A stretch of 64,000 nt of DNA from Silene latifolia (taxonomy: Eukaryota > Streptophyta > Magnoliopsida > Caryophyllales > Caryophyllaceae). The stretch's first letter is position 1. The number at the start of each line of letters is the position of its first letter. This document shows positions 1-10,892 of the stretch, in pieces. The position numbers and the translations under genes were made by a program. The DNA lies in the NCBI RefSeq assembly GCF_048544455.1, contig NC_133537.1, forward strand, positions 307,743,738 through 307,807,737, written 5' to 3'. The notes under the pieces were generated by a model that ran no database searches, was not told the DNA's origin, and was given only the letters and a program-made list of their open reading frames with translations.

Positions 1-2
1 AT

Positions 3-1229
3 TTCAAACTCAATGGTACCTATCCACCGGATATGGACAAGAGGGGACAACGCGCTATACGCCTACTCGCTTCCCAATACGTTCTCATGTAAGGAGAGTT
101 ATACAAAAGAACACCTCTTGGTGTAATCTTACGTTGCCTTGATCATTCACAGGCGCGAAAGGTGATGGAAGAAGTCCACGACGGAGAATGCGGTCCTCAC
201 ATGAGTGGGCCCATGATGGCAAAGAAAATCACACGTTTGGGATATTATTGGACCACAATGGAATCCGATTGCATCAAATATGTAAGACATTGCCACAACT
301 GTCAAATCTTCGGGAATGTGCAACATGTCCCTCCTTCATTGCTCTATACAATGACATCTCCTTGGCCATTTTCTGCGTGGGGAATTGACATAATCGGGAA
401 GATAACCCCAGCCGGAACAGGAGGTCACTGTTTCATTCTAGTAGCAATTGACTATTTTACCAAATGGGTAGAAGCAGCTTCCTACACCAGTCTCACAGCT
501 AAAGACGTGGCAAAGTTCATACAAAACAACATCATCTGTCGATACGGTTGCCCACATAAGATCATTAGCGATAATGGATCACACTTCCAAGCTGAGACTG
601 AGCTATTGCTAGCCAAATACAAGATTAAGCATCACCACTCTTCGCCCTATAGAGCACAGACTAACGGCGCGGTAGAGGCGGCAAACAAGAATGTTGTCAC
701 GATTCTCAAGAAAATGATTGACAACTATCGAGATTGGCCAACCAAAATACCCTTTGATTTGTGGGGGTATCGTACATCTGTTAGGACGCCCACTGGGGCT
801 ACTCCTTTCTATTTGACCTACGGCATGGAAGCTGTACAACCAGTTGAGCTAGAGATACCATCCTTGCGTATTTTACTCGAAAGTCAAATCCCGGAAGCCG
901 ATTGAAAGAGGGATAGATATGAAGAACTCATTCTCCTGGATGAACGTAGGCTACGCGCCTTGCATAATGTCCAAACATATCAAGCACGTATCAAACGAGC
1001 TTTCAACGAAAGGGTTAGGCCAAGGAACATCAAGGAAGGAGACTTAGTACTCAAATCGGTTAGAGCTCTTCTGCCTGTCGACCCACGGGGAAAATTCAAA
1101 CCTAACTGGGCCGGACTATTTCTAGTCAAATCCATACTTCCACGGGGTGCGGTTAGAATCACTGACCTAGATGGGAATGAGTTTTCCAACCCAACAAACC
1201 TTGACCAACTAAAACGGTACTATGCCTAG
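3..1229 (+). pseudogene. Retand-like pol 3' end: integrase
   Basis: The integrase joins retrotransposon cDNA to target DNA. Visible in order are the HHCC zinc-binding region (a HDGECGPH stretch, later a CHNC pair), the catalytic core with the first Asp in GIDIIG, the second Asp in ISDNGS and the Glu in VEAANK, then a C-terminal region ending QLKRYYA with the stop at 1227. The reading frame starts before the window. Two in-frame stops break it: TAA at 90, where the right copy has CAA, and TGA at 903, where the right copy has TGG. Both are C-to-T type changes. Otherwise the frame is open over about 400 codons, so decay is recent. It cannot make an intact protein. Confidence 0.9.
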
Positions 1230-1657
1230 AATAGGAACCAAAAAACGCGCCTCGCGTAACCCCACGTGTCGATCTTGTGGCACTCAATAAACCAGCTCCT
1301 GGCCAAGCTGAAATAAGCTAATGTCACTGTACTCTTGTATTTTGACAAATTTGTCATCCTCATATCATCAAATAAACTAAATTTGCACCTCTAGAGTAAG
1401 CAAAAAGCTCGTGCTTATTTTCTAAGTTCATTACAAGCTCTTTCTTAGAACAATTATTCTTTTACATTTACTCGAACTACGCGCAAGGGTTTGATTTCGT
1501 TTCTTTTACAGGATACAACCTTTTTTTATTTTATTCATTTTCTAATAATAATAGTACGCTACATAATAAAAATAGAAGAGGCTAGGATTCTAAAAACCCC
1601 ACCTTTTATTACAACAATAAATAATAATAATAATCAAATAATAAATAAAGACTCGAG
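1230..1657. other. Convergent spacer between pol and antisense gene 1 (left copy)
   Basis: This is the 3' untranslated space where sense pol and antisense gene 1 end facing each other. It is AT-rich and holds an ATA/AAT microsatellite at about 1615-1650. The same spacer is at 16377-16916 in the other copy. I see no coding sequence. Confidence 0.6.
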
Positions 1658-3170
1658 CTATTCCTCCATCTTCCCCTTGCCCTTGTCATTCTTGTCATAT
1701 TTCTTGTCACGACCTCGAGCCGGACGCTCTTGCGCCACTTCAGACCTAATCACCAAAGGTCTTTCTCGAGGCCTAGACTTTCCATTCTTGCCAGTCACCA
1801 TTTCTACGACAGGAGTAGTCTTTGGTTTCTTCGAAGGATGAACAACTTGAAACCCGGCTTCTTCTTCTCCTTCTGTCAGATGCTTCTCTTTCTCTTTCTC
1901 TACCTCGCGCACCTTGTAGTCAACGGGCTCGCGCTTCCTCAACCTCTCGCGCTCTTCCGGAGTAGTAGATTTTCTCCATCGCAGATAAGAATCCGACACC
2001 CACAAGGCATTGGCGGAGAAATTCAAGAACCACATGTTTCTTTGGGCCCACTTAATGGCCCACTCCCTTCGGCTCTCTGTAGTAAGCGCCATAGCAGTCT
2101 GCGGTACGGTATCAAGCTTCGGGATTGTCTGTTTCAGTCCGATTTGTCTCATCAGTCTTTCCGGGAAGATACACACCATAAACTCCAATCCAGGAATGCG
2201 CACGGACCTAGTGGGATCCAAAGAAGACACTCCAGTGACAGATTTGAGGTGCCACCACGCACGACCCACCTAATCAAGGGACCATCATCACTCTTGATTT
2301 GTTCTCCCAATAATTGCAGACGAGTGAAGTCCACCATGTACAACCTCGTCCTCATTGCAATCGAGCGGGCATGGTAGGAAGGAACATGAACTGGGGGCTC
2401 GATCAATCGGAGCCGTTCCATAAGCCAAACCTACCAAAAGCAGGTATTAGACATCAAAAAAAAAAAAAAAAAAAAAAAAACGAAAAAAGAAAAAAAAAAA
2501 CGAAAACAAAAAAGGGAAAGAAGAAAAAGGTCTTTTACCTGCAGAATGACGGGACTTCCCAAATATGGTAGGTCACGGTTGGCCTTCCTATTATCCAAGC
2601 CCAGAAGGATCTCTCCTAAGCACAAACAAGCTGGGCTCCTGCGCAGCTCCATTTGCTCAACAAGGCCCAGAAGACGGGGATCACCTCTCAAGTCTTCATC
2701 AACATGCCCTTGGAAGACATACGCATGCAAAAGGCAAAAGCCAAATGCCCTTCGCCTAGCAACATGAGAAACAGTGGGGTCGGCCCTGTTGATAAATCGG
2801 TCAATGAAGTCCAACATTCGCACTCCCTTCGAGGTAACTAGACGGTCCACCTCAAGTCTAGTCAACCCAAGCAAGTCTCTAAATTTGCTCTTGTACCCTT
2901 GCGAAGTAGAAGGAATGGCAGGCAAGTGTTCGGGATCCCACCGACCAATAGCGGCAATTTCTTCAGGAAATGGGCAAATATCACCTCCAGGGAACGCAAA
3001 AACATGGTGATTCGGCTTCCAATAGTCAAGACAAGCATCCAAGAACGGTTTGACAACCTTGATGAGTTTTAAACTCAACAAAGACCCAAAATTATAAGCA
3101 CCCATATCATGTTTCTCCATGTTCGAAAATTCGTTGGTCCATCCTTCAAGCGAATCTCCAAAGTATTCAT
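1658..3170 (-). pseudogene. Antisense gene 1 (aORF1), DUF7745-like, two exons, left copy
   Basis: Exon 1 is 3170-2539, the intron is 2538-2431 with a GT donor, a long T tract and a TAG acceptor, and exon 2 is 2430-1658. The product resembles plant proteins annotated with DUF7745, often retrotransposon-linked: an N-terminal block MGAYNFGSLLSL, then DYWKPNHHVFAFPGGD and EEIAAIGRWDPEHL. Its tail is lysine/arginine-rich and looks nuclear. The start ATG is set by matching the right copy. A 1-bp deletion near 3145 breaks the frame just after that ATG, and small indels near 2320 break exon 2. The C-terminal tail is intact here, unlike in the right copy. The function is unknown. The gene is transcribed against pol and is preceded by a TATA box at 3256. 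Confidence 0.8.
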
Positions 3171-3255
3171 GATGAAAAATTATTTTGAGAATTTTATGTA
3201 ATTAGACGAAGAAGAGACGGAAGAATTGTGTGAATAAAAGCTCCATCGACGTTTC

Positions 3256-3368
3256 TATTTATACTAATTTCTGTTTCCAAAAATCGCTGAAGAACACCTT
3301 GGGAACAAAGCGCAGCACTGCCGCGCCTCTTCAAAGGGACGCAGCTCATGCTGCGCCTCTTCCTCAGC
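3256..3368 (-). promoter_or_regulatory. Promoter of antisense gene 1 (left): TATA box plus GC-rich palindromic module
   Basis: On the minus strand a TATAAATA box lies at 3263-3256, about 90 bp upstream of the start ATG. Directly upstream, at 3309-3368, are two copies of a GC-rich near-palindrome built on GCAGCnnnTGCTGCGCCTCTTC. The same pair recurs upstream of the LTR TATA box at 8692 and in the right copy. The TATA box has the same ATTAGTATAAATAG context as the LTR promoter. Confidence 0.65.
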
Positions 3369-3547
3369 TTCACTTCTGTGATTTTTCGCGTTGGATCTTT
3401 CCTAATTCCATGACGAATAATTTCCTATTCCTACGGGTTATTATTTTGGTAAATACGCAAAGATTACCATGTTTCAGGTTTCCTAATTTCGCGGGCACGC
3501 ATTTCGAGGCGACATCGACATGATCGCCATTTTTCCGCACTCGCACA

Positions 3548-3622
3548 TTCTCATTTTAGGAAATAATTTTCATTCTCATTTTAGGAAATAATTTTCATTC
3601 TCATTTTGGGAAATAATTTTCG
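3548..3622. repeat. 25-bp tandem repeat, three copies
   Basis: The unit CATTCTCATTTTAGGAAATA followed by ATTTT occurs three times in a row, with one change in the last copy. It sits upstream of antisense gene 1. The matching region of the right copy (about 14395-14490) has a more decayed version. Confidence 0.8.
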
Positions 3623-3925
3623 TTTTAATTCATTTTAATTCATTTACATTTCTCATTTAATTCATTTATTTTAGAAAATAATTTTCAATTTACCGAATTT
3701 CAACATTAATTTCAATTTCTTAATTTCATTTCTACATTTCTAACTTATGGATTTCTATTCTTTTTCTTTTTTAGGGGTAACCCTCCCTACCGTCCGGTCA
3801 TTTCCGGCAAATTTTTTGCATTTTTTGCATTTTTTCATCTTTTGAGTCATTCGTTTTGCGCTAATTAAGGCCATACGTATATACAAATGTATGTTTTGCG
3901 TGATTTCTATGTAAATTTCGGCAGC

Positions 3926-3945
3926 ATGACGGCGTAAACCGTCAT
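3926..3945. promoter_or_regulatory. Conserved hairpin between the two antisense genes (left)
   Basis: The 20-base element has ATGACGG and CCGTCAT arms around a 6-base loop. It lies 3' of antisense gene 2. Its counterpart in the right copy is 14132-14151, where the loop has changed but both arms are kept. It may act in 3'-end formation or RNA structure; that is inference. Confidence 0.5.
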
Positions 3946-4132
3946 CTACCAAACCTGTTCAAAGCTAACCTGCAGATACAAGCGACACAACCCAGCAGCA
4001 AAGGCTCTCAAGCCATCTTATATACACCAAACAAGAAAATGTACAACAAACTGGGGGCTCTCGCCCCAAACAAAGTCCAAAAATGTCCAAAATCAATGTC
4101 CAAATGTGCAAGTCTACAAAAGCTACACAAAA

Positions 4133-7100
4133 CTACTGCTGGTCGCCCTCCAGCTCTACAACTCTTGCCGCAAGAGCGGCAATCTCGGCATCCCGAACCT
4201 CGAGCTCCCTCAACAAGCGAGCTGTCTCCCCGAGATCGGGTCGCTCTCGCTCCTCTCGCGGTCACCCTGTAAACAACAACAAAATTGGCTCATGTCAATC
4301 GTTTCAAGCAAAGTTGGAAAATCAAAATTCAAAATAGAATAGGCATAAGGTTCATACCTGACGACCTCGACCGCCGACAAGTGCCTAGACGGCAGTAGCT
4401 CGCAGCCGGTTGGCCACCCTCCACAACGCCACGAACCGAGACAGCACGACCTGCATTTTCAAAAAGAAGTTCTCAATAATCGAACAAATCCAGTCAAATG
4501 TGTTCTCACACAAAAGTTATGCAAAGTTAGAGGTTTACCCTCTGAATCAGATGCTGCTAGTCGTCCAGGCCAGCATCTGTCACAGCCACGTCAAAGTCAC
4601 GCAGCTCGGAGATCGTCGTCCTCTCGGTCGCGTCAGTGTACTCAAGGGTCTCGGGGTACTCTGGGGGCTCGATGCCCGCCGCCTCGACCTCCTGCAAAGT
4701 CAAATATTTCTCGTTAATCGGTGATCTTTCATCATAGTTCTCAAAAGGAAATCAAGTAAAGAGGAAGAGTAAAATATACTCACCACTACCGGCCAGTACG
4801 CCAACCTCCCGTAGAGGAACGCCGAGTAGTCCTCACTAGGAAGAAGAAGGGCGTCACCACTGGCACCAGCCAAGTCCGCCTCCCTCTCAGCCTCAGAAGG
4901 CTCCCTGAACATCGTCCTAGGAGGATCGACGGGAACCGTCAACACGTCCCGAAAGCACTGACGAGCCAAGCGCTCGCCCAAGTATCACACAGGACCCATC
5001 GACGTCCTCAACATCAGCCGGCTCGAGCTCCTAGGTCGAAGGACCTCAGCCACGAAAGGAGGCGCTCCAGCGTACTCCGCCCAAGGCCTGGGCACCCACT
5101 GTGATAAGACAAACAAGGATCATTCCTATGATCAATTAATGAAGAAGCAAATGGATATAAGTGAGATACTTACGCTGTCCAGCTGAAGAGCGTTCACGTC
5201 CCGCCGGTAGACGCTGTGTGAAGAACGCTTGCTCTTCGTCCTGCACATCACCCAATCCCTCACCACGGGATAGGCCTTCTCCAGCGGCTCCGTCCTCTTG
5301 GGCGCGAGGCCCGGGAATTAGGAGTACACCCACGCCTACAAAACAGGATAGTTAATAATGATCTTTCAGGATTTGATAAAAAGGGAATTAACTTCGGTCT
5401 AAAGGAAGGTTCATACCTCCAAAGCAGTAGTCCAGGTCCGACAGCACCAGGAGAAGTCCCCTTCTCCATCAACTCCGGACGAACCATGGCCCTCATGAAG
5501 CGGATGAGGACCGCAAAGCCGCAGTGATGACCCGGTCCCAACGCCCTAGGGAGCTCGGGTTAGAAAGGAAGGGAAGAAGCTTCGACGACTTCTCACCCTT
5601 GTCTCCGAGGTAAATCAAAGACGAAACCACGAGCCACAAACGAGCCCTCTCTTTCACCAGACACGGGGAGGAGGAGCCGTCTCCCTCCCATCAATCGTCA
5701 CCAGCGCCGGGATCTTTCCCGCAAAGTAATCTCGAACGTAGGAGCTGGGCACCAAACCCTAAGATCGTGACGGCCTTCGGCGACAAGTTCCGGCCGATCA
5801 ACCTCCTAGCCTCGGCCGAGTCCACCCTCATGGCGGTCTCCGGCCACCCACGCCTCGATCCCACACGGCGGACGAGAAATCATGCCGTAGTCCTCCAGAG
5901 TGACTCCCACCTCACCGAAACGCATGTGAAACGTGGAAGTCGTATCCCAGAATCGGTCCAAGAAAGTGCGGACCAGGCTAAGGTTAGCCCGCAGCTTCCT
6001 CTTCGCGATATCCCTCCAGGCCTGCACCAAAGGACCGAACGCTCCACGCTCGATCATGGCCCACTCCTCTGCCGACAGCCGCTCGTAGTGCTCCATCGCT
6101 GTCGTGTAACCCGAGAACGACCTGATGTTCCCGGCCTCCTATTGCGATTTGAAACAAAAAGCTATCTTTAGTTTTGAATGAAAATCGAAAAGATATGAGC
6201 GAATGAATGAAAGAGGATGAGTAATGAGTAGTGGATTCCTATTTACCAAGCTCTTCACCGTCCTGTAGGACAGGTGACCCTCTGCAGCCCACAGCAGGTG
6301 CCTACTCTCCCAGGTCTCAGCCCACGCAGGAACTTCTCTCAGCTGACGACCTCCTCGTCCAACGTTGGCCCGTCTCGGCGCCTCCTCCTCCTCAACAGCC
6401 TCCTCCTCATGGACCTCGTCCCCAGCAGCCATCACCGTGGCGGTGAAGGCCTGCTCTAAAGCCTCCTCGACAGTAGCAACGTCTATCTCCATGGGAGCCG
6501 TCCCAGAAGTAGAAGCCACGTCACCTACGACATTAAAGCAAATTTAGGCCGCGTCACGTGACGACAAGCCTTGGTTAAGGGATTTTCGAGCCCTCTGAAG
6601 CCCTGAAATCGCTCTTTTCTCGCCATCTTTGGCCATGTTATCACCAACCCGATCACTCACGTGGTAATTTGGGTCAAGTCAAGCCTAATTTGAAGCCTAG
6701 TTCCGGGTTCGAGTCGAAATTTCGGCAGCATTTCGTTATAACAACGATTATGCCCTAGAAACGTGTCCTGAAAAAGTTGTCACAAACCAAAATTCCGAGA
6801 TGGTAGAAAGTTTACCCATCATCCAAAGATCCCAGATATCAAGTTTCATCGCAAATGGGAAATCCTAAGGCTATTTTCGAAGCAATTTACGGCTTAGCTG
6901 TGAAACCGTCTCAAATTTCACTCAAAGGCTCAAAACTCAACGAAAATTCAAGACAAATACATGGTTACGTTCCTTATAGTTCCAACTATCCATTTCTAAA
7001 GTCAATTTCACAAGGCAAATGCATTTGGGGAAAAGCCACAAATTTTCGATCAATTGGGTCATAAACCCTAATTTTTTCGACTCAAAATTGAGTAAATACG

Positions 7101-7142
7101 GAAGATTAATGCAAGAATGAGACACATACCTCGATTAGTCAT
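4133..7142 (-). pseudogene. Antisense gene 2 (aORF2), plant-mobile-domain protein, eight exons, left copy
   Basis: On the minus strand the exons are 7142-7130, 6524-6247, 6138-5416, 5335-5174, 5098-4784, 4691-4539, 4450-4358 and 4266-4133. Every intron has GT and AG ends. The first seven exon lengths (13, 278, 723, 162, 315, 153 and 93 nt) equal those of the right copy. The protein has an acidic Ala/Glu-rich N-terminus, then a plant mobile domain (PMD, MAIN-like family) with the block RFWDTTSTFHMRFGEVGVTL, and a C-terminal coiled coil. PMD proteins are known both as transposon-carried genes and as host factors for silencing and meristem maintenance. Frameshifts in exon 3 (near 5850) and a 4-bp deletion in the last exon break this copy. 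Confidence 0.82.
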
Positions 7143-8117
7143 GATTAATGCAAGCTTTTGGATCAAACCTTGGCGGAAATGGTGAAGATTCGAGAGAGAA
7201 ATGAGTAAATTATGTTTCGAACAAATGAACATAAACCTTCTGATTATCGCGTTTTTACGCAGAAAAAACACTTTGGGGAATAGATGCAGCAGGCGCTGCG
7301 CCTCTTCCAAGAGACGCAGCTCTTGCTGAGCCTCTTCCTTGTGTTCCCTCCATACGGATTTTCAAAAAATTCGTTATGAGTTCGTTATTTGTGGACCCAT
7401 CTTTGGTGCGCCTCTTCCCCGATGCTATTTTATCCTTTCGGTCCGTTTGACGATTTTTCTTTCATTCCGACCCGCATTTTCTCAAGCCAGCAGCAGACTG
7501 TTGCATATTATTTATTTCTTCCAAGACCTTTGCTTATCGCAACGAGCATTTATTCCTTCACAGAATTCGACACGCCTTCATTATGTCCCCAGCGAGAGTA
7601 AGCGGACGTACTGTCCCTCTCAAGAAATGAAGATTAGCATCTACCTGAGCAAATTTCTCCTCAGCAGTTCCCGACTGTGTCCTGCTATTCGCCATTATTT
7701 CTCGAAGACTACCCAAGCAGTCATCTCCTCAGCAGTTCCCGCCTGTGTCCTGCTACTCGCAATTATTTCTAGTAGACTACCCAAGCAGTCTTCTTTCAGC
7801 AGTTCCCGCCTTTGCCCTGCTACTCACCTTATTTAGTCCTTACGCCTGATCTTCGCTCAATAGCTCCCATATACCTTTGGAAGCATCTCGAGAAGAAGTC
7901 TCAGGTATGGTCTCTTCTTATGGCTGGCGAGCTTCCTTACGTAGTCTAATGGACTTTAAACGACCCTCCCCGATAGTCGACAGACTCTAAAATGTTCCCG
8001 ACGACAGGTCCTTGGCTCAGACCCCTTGAGCCGCCTCGCGTCGCCATAGTCGTCAGGTTGTAATCTTCGATTGACCTGATGGCTATACTTTGACTTTCGC
8101 CTTGTCCAAGCCTCGGT
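7143..8117 (+). other. 3' untranslated region of left Retand-like element
   Basis: This stretch runs from upstream of antisense gene 2 to the polypurine tract. It holds one GC-rich double palindrome (7283-7338) just upstream of antisense gene 2, and a 67/68-bp tandem repeat (7662-7830). The right copy matches only up to the equivalent of about 7495, where it was interrupted. Confidence 0.65.
7662..7830 (+). repeat. 67/68-bp tandem repeat in the 3' UTR
   Basis: Units starting CAGCAGTTCCCG begin at 7662, 7730 and 7797, giving about 2.5 copies with few mismatches. The third unit is cut short. Tandem arrays in the 3' UTR are common in Tat-clade elements. Confidence 0.85.
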
Positions 8118-8129
8118 CAAAGTGGGGGC
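8118..8129 (+). promoter_or_regulatory. Polypurine tract of left Retand-like element
   Basis: CAAAGTGGGGGC lies immediately before the LTR start, as expected for the primer of plus-strand DNA synthesis. Confidence 0.7.
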
Positions 8130-10537
8130 TCAGAGATACCTCATTTCGCACCTCTCGCAAACCACCGGTGATGATTGGGCCGCATGTTTGGTACGCGGAA
8201 CGATTTGTGACAGTTCGTAAGTTTATCGTCAAGTGATTGCTCAAATATTAATGTCTACCTCTTAGTTGTCATCTACGTGCCGATACGGTCGTTTTGTGAT
8301 AATTAGAGTACATTTGGAGTCCGGCCTAAAACCGTCTCCATTTTTCGATAATCGTTAAATCCCGAGTCGAATGTTGGAATGTTAGGATATTTCTATTCCA
8401 TATTTCATAATTTTCATCCTTTGGTAAACAATTTCCCGTAATATTCACATAAGATATTAAGGAAAACCAAATTATTCCGTCCTACCATAACTCAAACACG
8501 GAAATCTTTCTTCCGCAGGAGGAAACCACTTGGGAGCAGACGCGCAGTGGTCTGCGCCTCTTCCAAGAGACGCGATGGTCGCTGCGCCTCTTCCCGAGTT
8601 CTATTCTCGCGTAGTTCTCGTATCTTTTTCATATCTTTCCGAGATTCACTTCCAAAGAGTCTCCGAAACCCTAATTCCTTCACGTGATTAGTATAAATAG
8701 GAGCCTTCGCTCCTCATATTTCTCACGCGAGTGTCCGCCCTTCTCTTCTCCCTTTGCATTCTAGACTTTTGTTCTTACTTTTTGGCGTCTACGTGCTTGA
8801 ACTTTCGACCACGTAAGCTCGGATCCTTCTGAGTACCAGCCTCGTTTGCATGACCGACCAATTTGACCAACTCCACAATCAATCAACTTAATTAATCTAA
8901 TTGTTTTCCTCTTACGAGGGCACTTTCTTTGCATTCGCGTCGAGCATCACTAATCGATATCTTAGTCCTTCTCGTTTCGTCAACATGTAAGTCTGAGGGT
9001 GTAAATCTCTCTTTATTTATTGTATTTTACTTTTTGTATCATCAATTGTAAGGTTTATGTCGAAAATACCTCTTAAAACCGATTTATAAAAGCTTGTTTA
9101 AAAAACCCTTTTTACGGATTTCCAGTAGACAGACGTCGAGAAAGGACGCAGCAAGAATCGCTGCGCCTCTTGAAAGGAGCGCAGTTCCTGCTGCGCCTCT
9201 TCGTGAGGCTGCCGCAGTTCCTGCTTCCTTTCTTCTTCCTTCGTCCTCTATAATTCGTCTCCCTTATTCGTTCTTATTTGTTTTCGTTGATTCTTTGTTA
9301 CAACCATAATAGTCTATTAATTTCATGTATATTATCATCAACATTAACACGTTTAATTCATCGTTGATTCCGACTTAAATCCCAAGTAATCTCATATTTG
9401 CGGGTTTTCGTCATTAAATTCAATCCGGGTTATAGAAATTCGATTTGTTCATATTGAGTTTCTGGAATTCGACCTTTGATATATTTTCATCTGTTCATTG
9501 TCATATTCGCCATTTATTTGTTGTTAATTCATCTTGTTTAGTTTACTTCATTCATCCATGTCACTAATTATCGATCGTTCATCCATGTATATAATTCGTT
9601 TGCATCCGTCTTATCCATGTTTTATTGTTTTATGACCATTAATCACATGTAAATAACCTATTAATCACTTTCATCCGAGTAAATAATTTAATCAATCATT
9701 AAATTTATCGACGAGTATTAACAACATGCAATTCCGCTTCACGACCATAATTTGGTCAGAACAGTCGACGCGCGTCTGCGCCTATTCAAAGGACGCGACT
9801 CTCTGCTTTGTTCGGTTGAATTCTGTCCCTGAATTCCGTTGTTGCTTGACCTAGTTTAATTAGTTTACGTATAATTAACAATTAATCGTATTATCACCTT
9901 CTGATCTGTTCGTTATTTCATTCTTTTATTCTTTTTCTCAAATTATCCGTTTTAAAGGTATTTTCGACATAAATCGCCTAATCCGTTGTAATTATTGTAA
10001 TCTTCTTTATTGTAATTTTCCTTTTGTATTTATCATTGTATTTTGTACCATTTGTATGTCTTCACATGTAATTAAACATAAATCCTACTTTGACCCATTT
10101 GCATGATTAAATTGCTTGTTCACCGACTTAGTATTAATTCTCACATGCTAGGATTAAAACTTGGATGTTGCATTGCATGCATATAATCGACGATATATCA
10201 AGTACGAACAACTTCCCTAATCATTAGTAGAGGCCGCTATCGAGGCGGGCGGGATTAGGTGTTCGATCAAAAGAGCTTCCTAATACGTACCCTCACCCCT
10301 TACTCCAGATATCTGTGAACACCCGTGTTCATTGGCATCCACGAGAGTCATTCTAGACATAGAATGCTAAGGGTAACGATTGCTTGGTGTTCATGTCTCT
10401 ACTTTGTGTCTTGACATGACACGAGGTATTCGAACGGTTCCAATTTCCCATAAAAATTGGTGGCGACTCCAACAAAAATGCAAACGCTTGTTTCTCTTCT
10501 CTCCCAAGCGCCCCCGTGGGCCCCCCCGCTGTCCACA
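8130..10537 (+). repeat. 3' LTR of left Retand-like element, 2.4 kb
   Basis: The left edge is placed by comparison with the 5' LTR of the right copy (26871 reading down) and with the micro-LTR at 23282. The first bases are TCAGAGATACC here against TGTAGAYACC in the others. The right edge is GTCCACA. A TATAAATA box is at 8692-8699 in a CACGTGATTAGTATAAATAG context, leaving about 1.8 kb of transcribed LTR. GC-rich double palindromes occur at 8536-8594, 9140-9208 and (weaker) 9763-9810. Confidence 0.85.
8536..8699 (+). promoter_or_regulatory. LTR promoter: palindromic module plus TATA box
   Basis: Two GC-rich near-palindromes (8536-8594, core CTGCGCCTCTTCC) precede a CACGTG E-box-like site (8681-8686) and TATAAATA at 8692-8699. 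The GC content contrasts sharply with the AT-rich surroundings. The same arrangement is in the right 5' LTR. Confidence 0.65.
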
Positions 10538-10542
10538 ATAGT
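10538..10542. repeat. Probable target-site duplication ATAGT
   Basis: The five bases follow the 3' LTR of the left copy. They match the point where the right copy's 3' UTR is interrupted (left-copy equivalent near 7495). The partner copy should lie upstream of the window. Confidence 0.55.
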
Positions 10543-10699
10543 CTGCTGCTGGCTTGGAAATGCGGGCCGGAACGAGAGATAATCGTCAAACGGACCAAAA
10601 GGGTAAAATAGCATCGGGGAAGAGGCGCACCAAAGATGGGCCCACAAATAACGAACTTATAACGAATTTTTGAAAACTCGTATGGAGGGAACACCAGGA

Positions 10700-10768
10700 A
10701 AAGGCGCAACAAGAGCTGCGTCTCTTGGAATAGGCGCAGCGCCTGCTGCGTCTGTTCCTGAAGGCGGC
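10700..10768 (+). promoter_or_regulatory. GC-rich palindromic module upstream of antisense gene 2 (right)
   Basis: Two near-palindromic units (AGCTGCGTCTCTTGGAATAG and GGCGCAGCGCCTGCTGCGTC) lie about 130 bp upstream of the first ATG of antisense gene 2. I see no clear TATAAATA here. The left counterpart is 7283-7338. Confidence 0.5.
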
Positions 10769-10892
10769 TTTTCTGCGTAAAAACGCGATAAACAGAGGGA
10801 TTGTTTCATTTGTTCGAAACACAAATTCCTCCTTTTCTCTCTCAAATCTTAACCATTTCCGCCAAGGTTTGATCCAAAAGCTTGCATTAATC

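Larger units (their letters stand above)
1..10537 (+). mobile_element. Retand-like Ty3/gypsy retrotransposon, left copy, 5' part outside window
   Basis: The sequence enters in the middle of pol, just upstream of integrase, and runs through two antisense genes, a 3' UTR, a polypurine tract and a 3' LTR ending at 10537. The order integrase, opposite-strand genes, LTR is typical of the Tat/Ogre/Retand clade. The same order and sequence recur in reverse at 10538-18170, about 90% identical by eye. The base after the LTR starts a run ATAGT that fits a 5-bp target-site duplication. The upstream half and 5' LTR lie before position 1, so length and autonomy cannot be judged. This copy appears to have inserted into the 3' UTR of the right-hand copy. 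Confidence 0.85.

Noticed and set aside
2456..2525. Long A-rich run as a poly(A) tail of a processed insertion
   Set aside because: It lies within the intron of antisense gene 1 and is its T-rich tract on the minus strand. The right copy has the same tract at 15525-15574.
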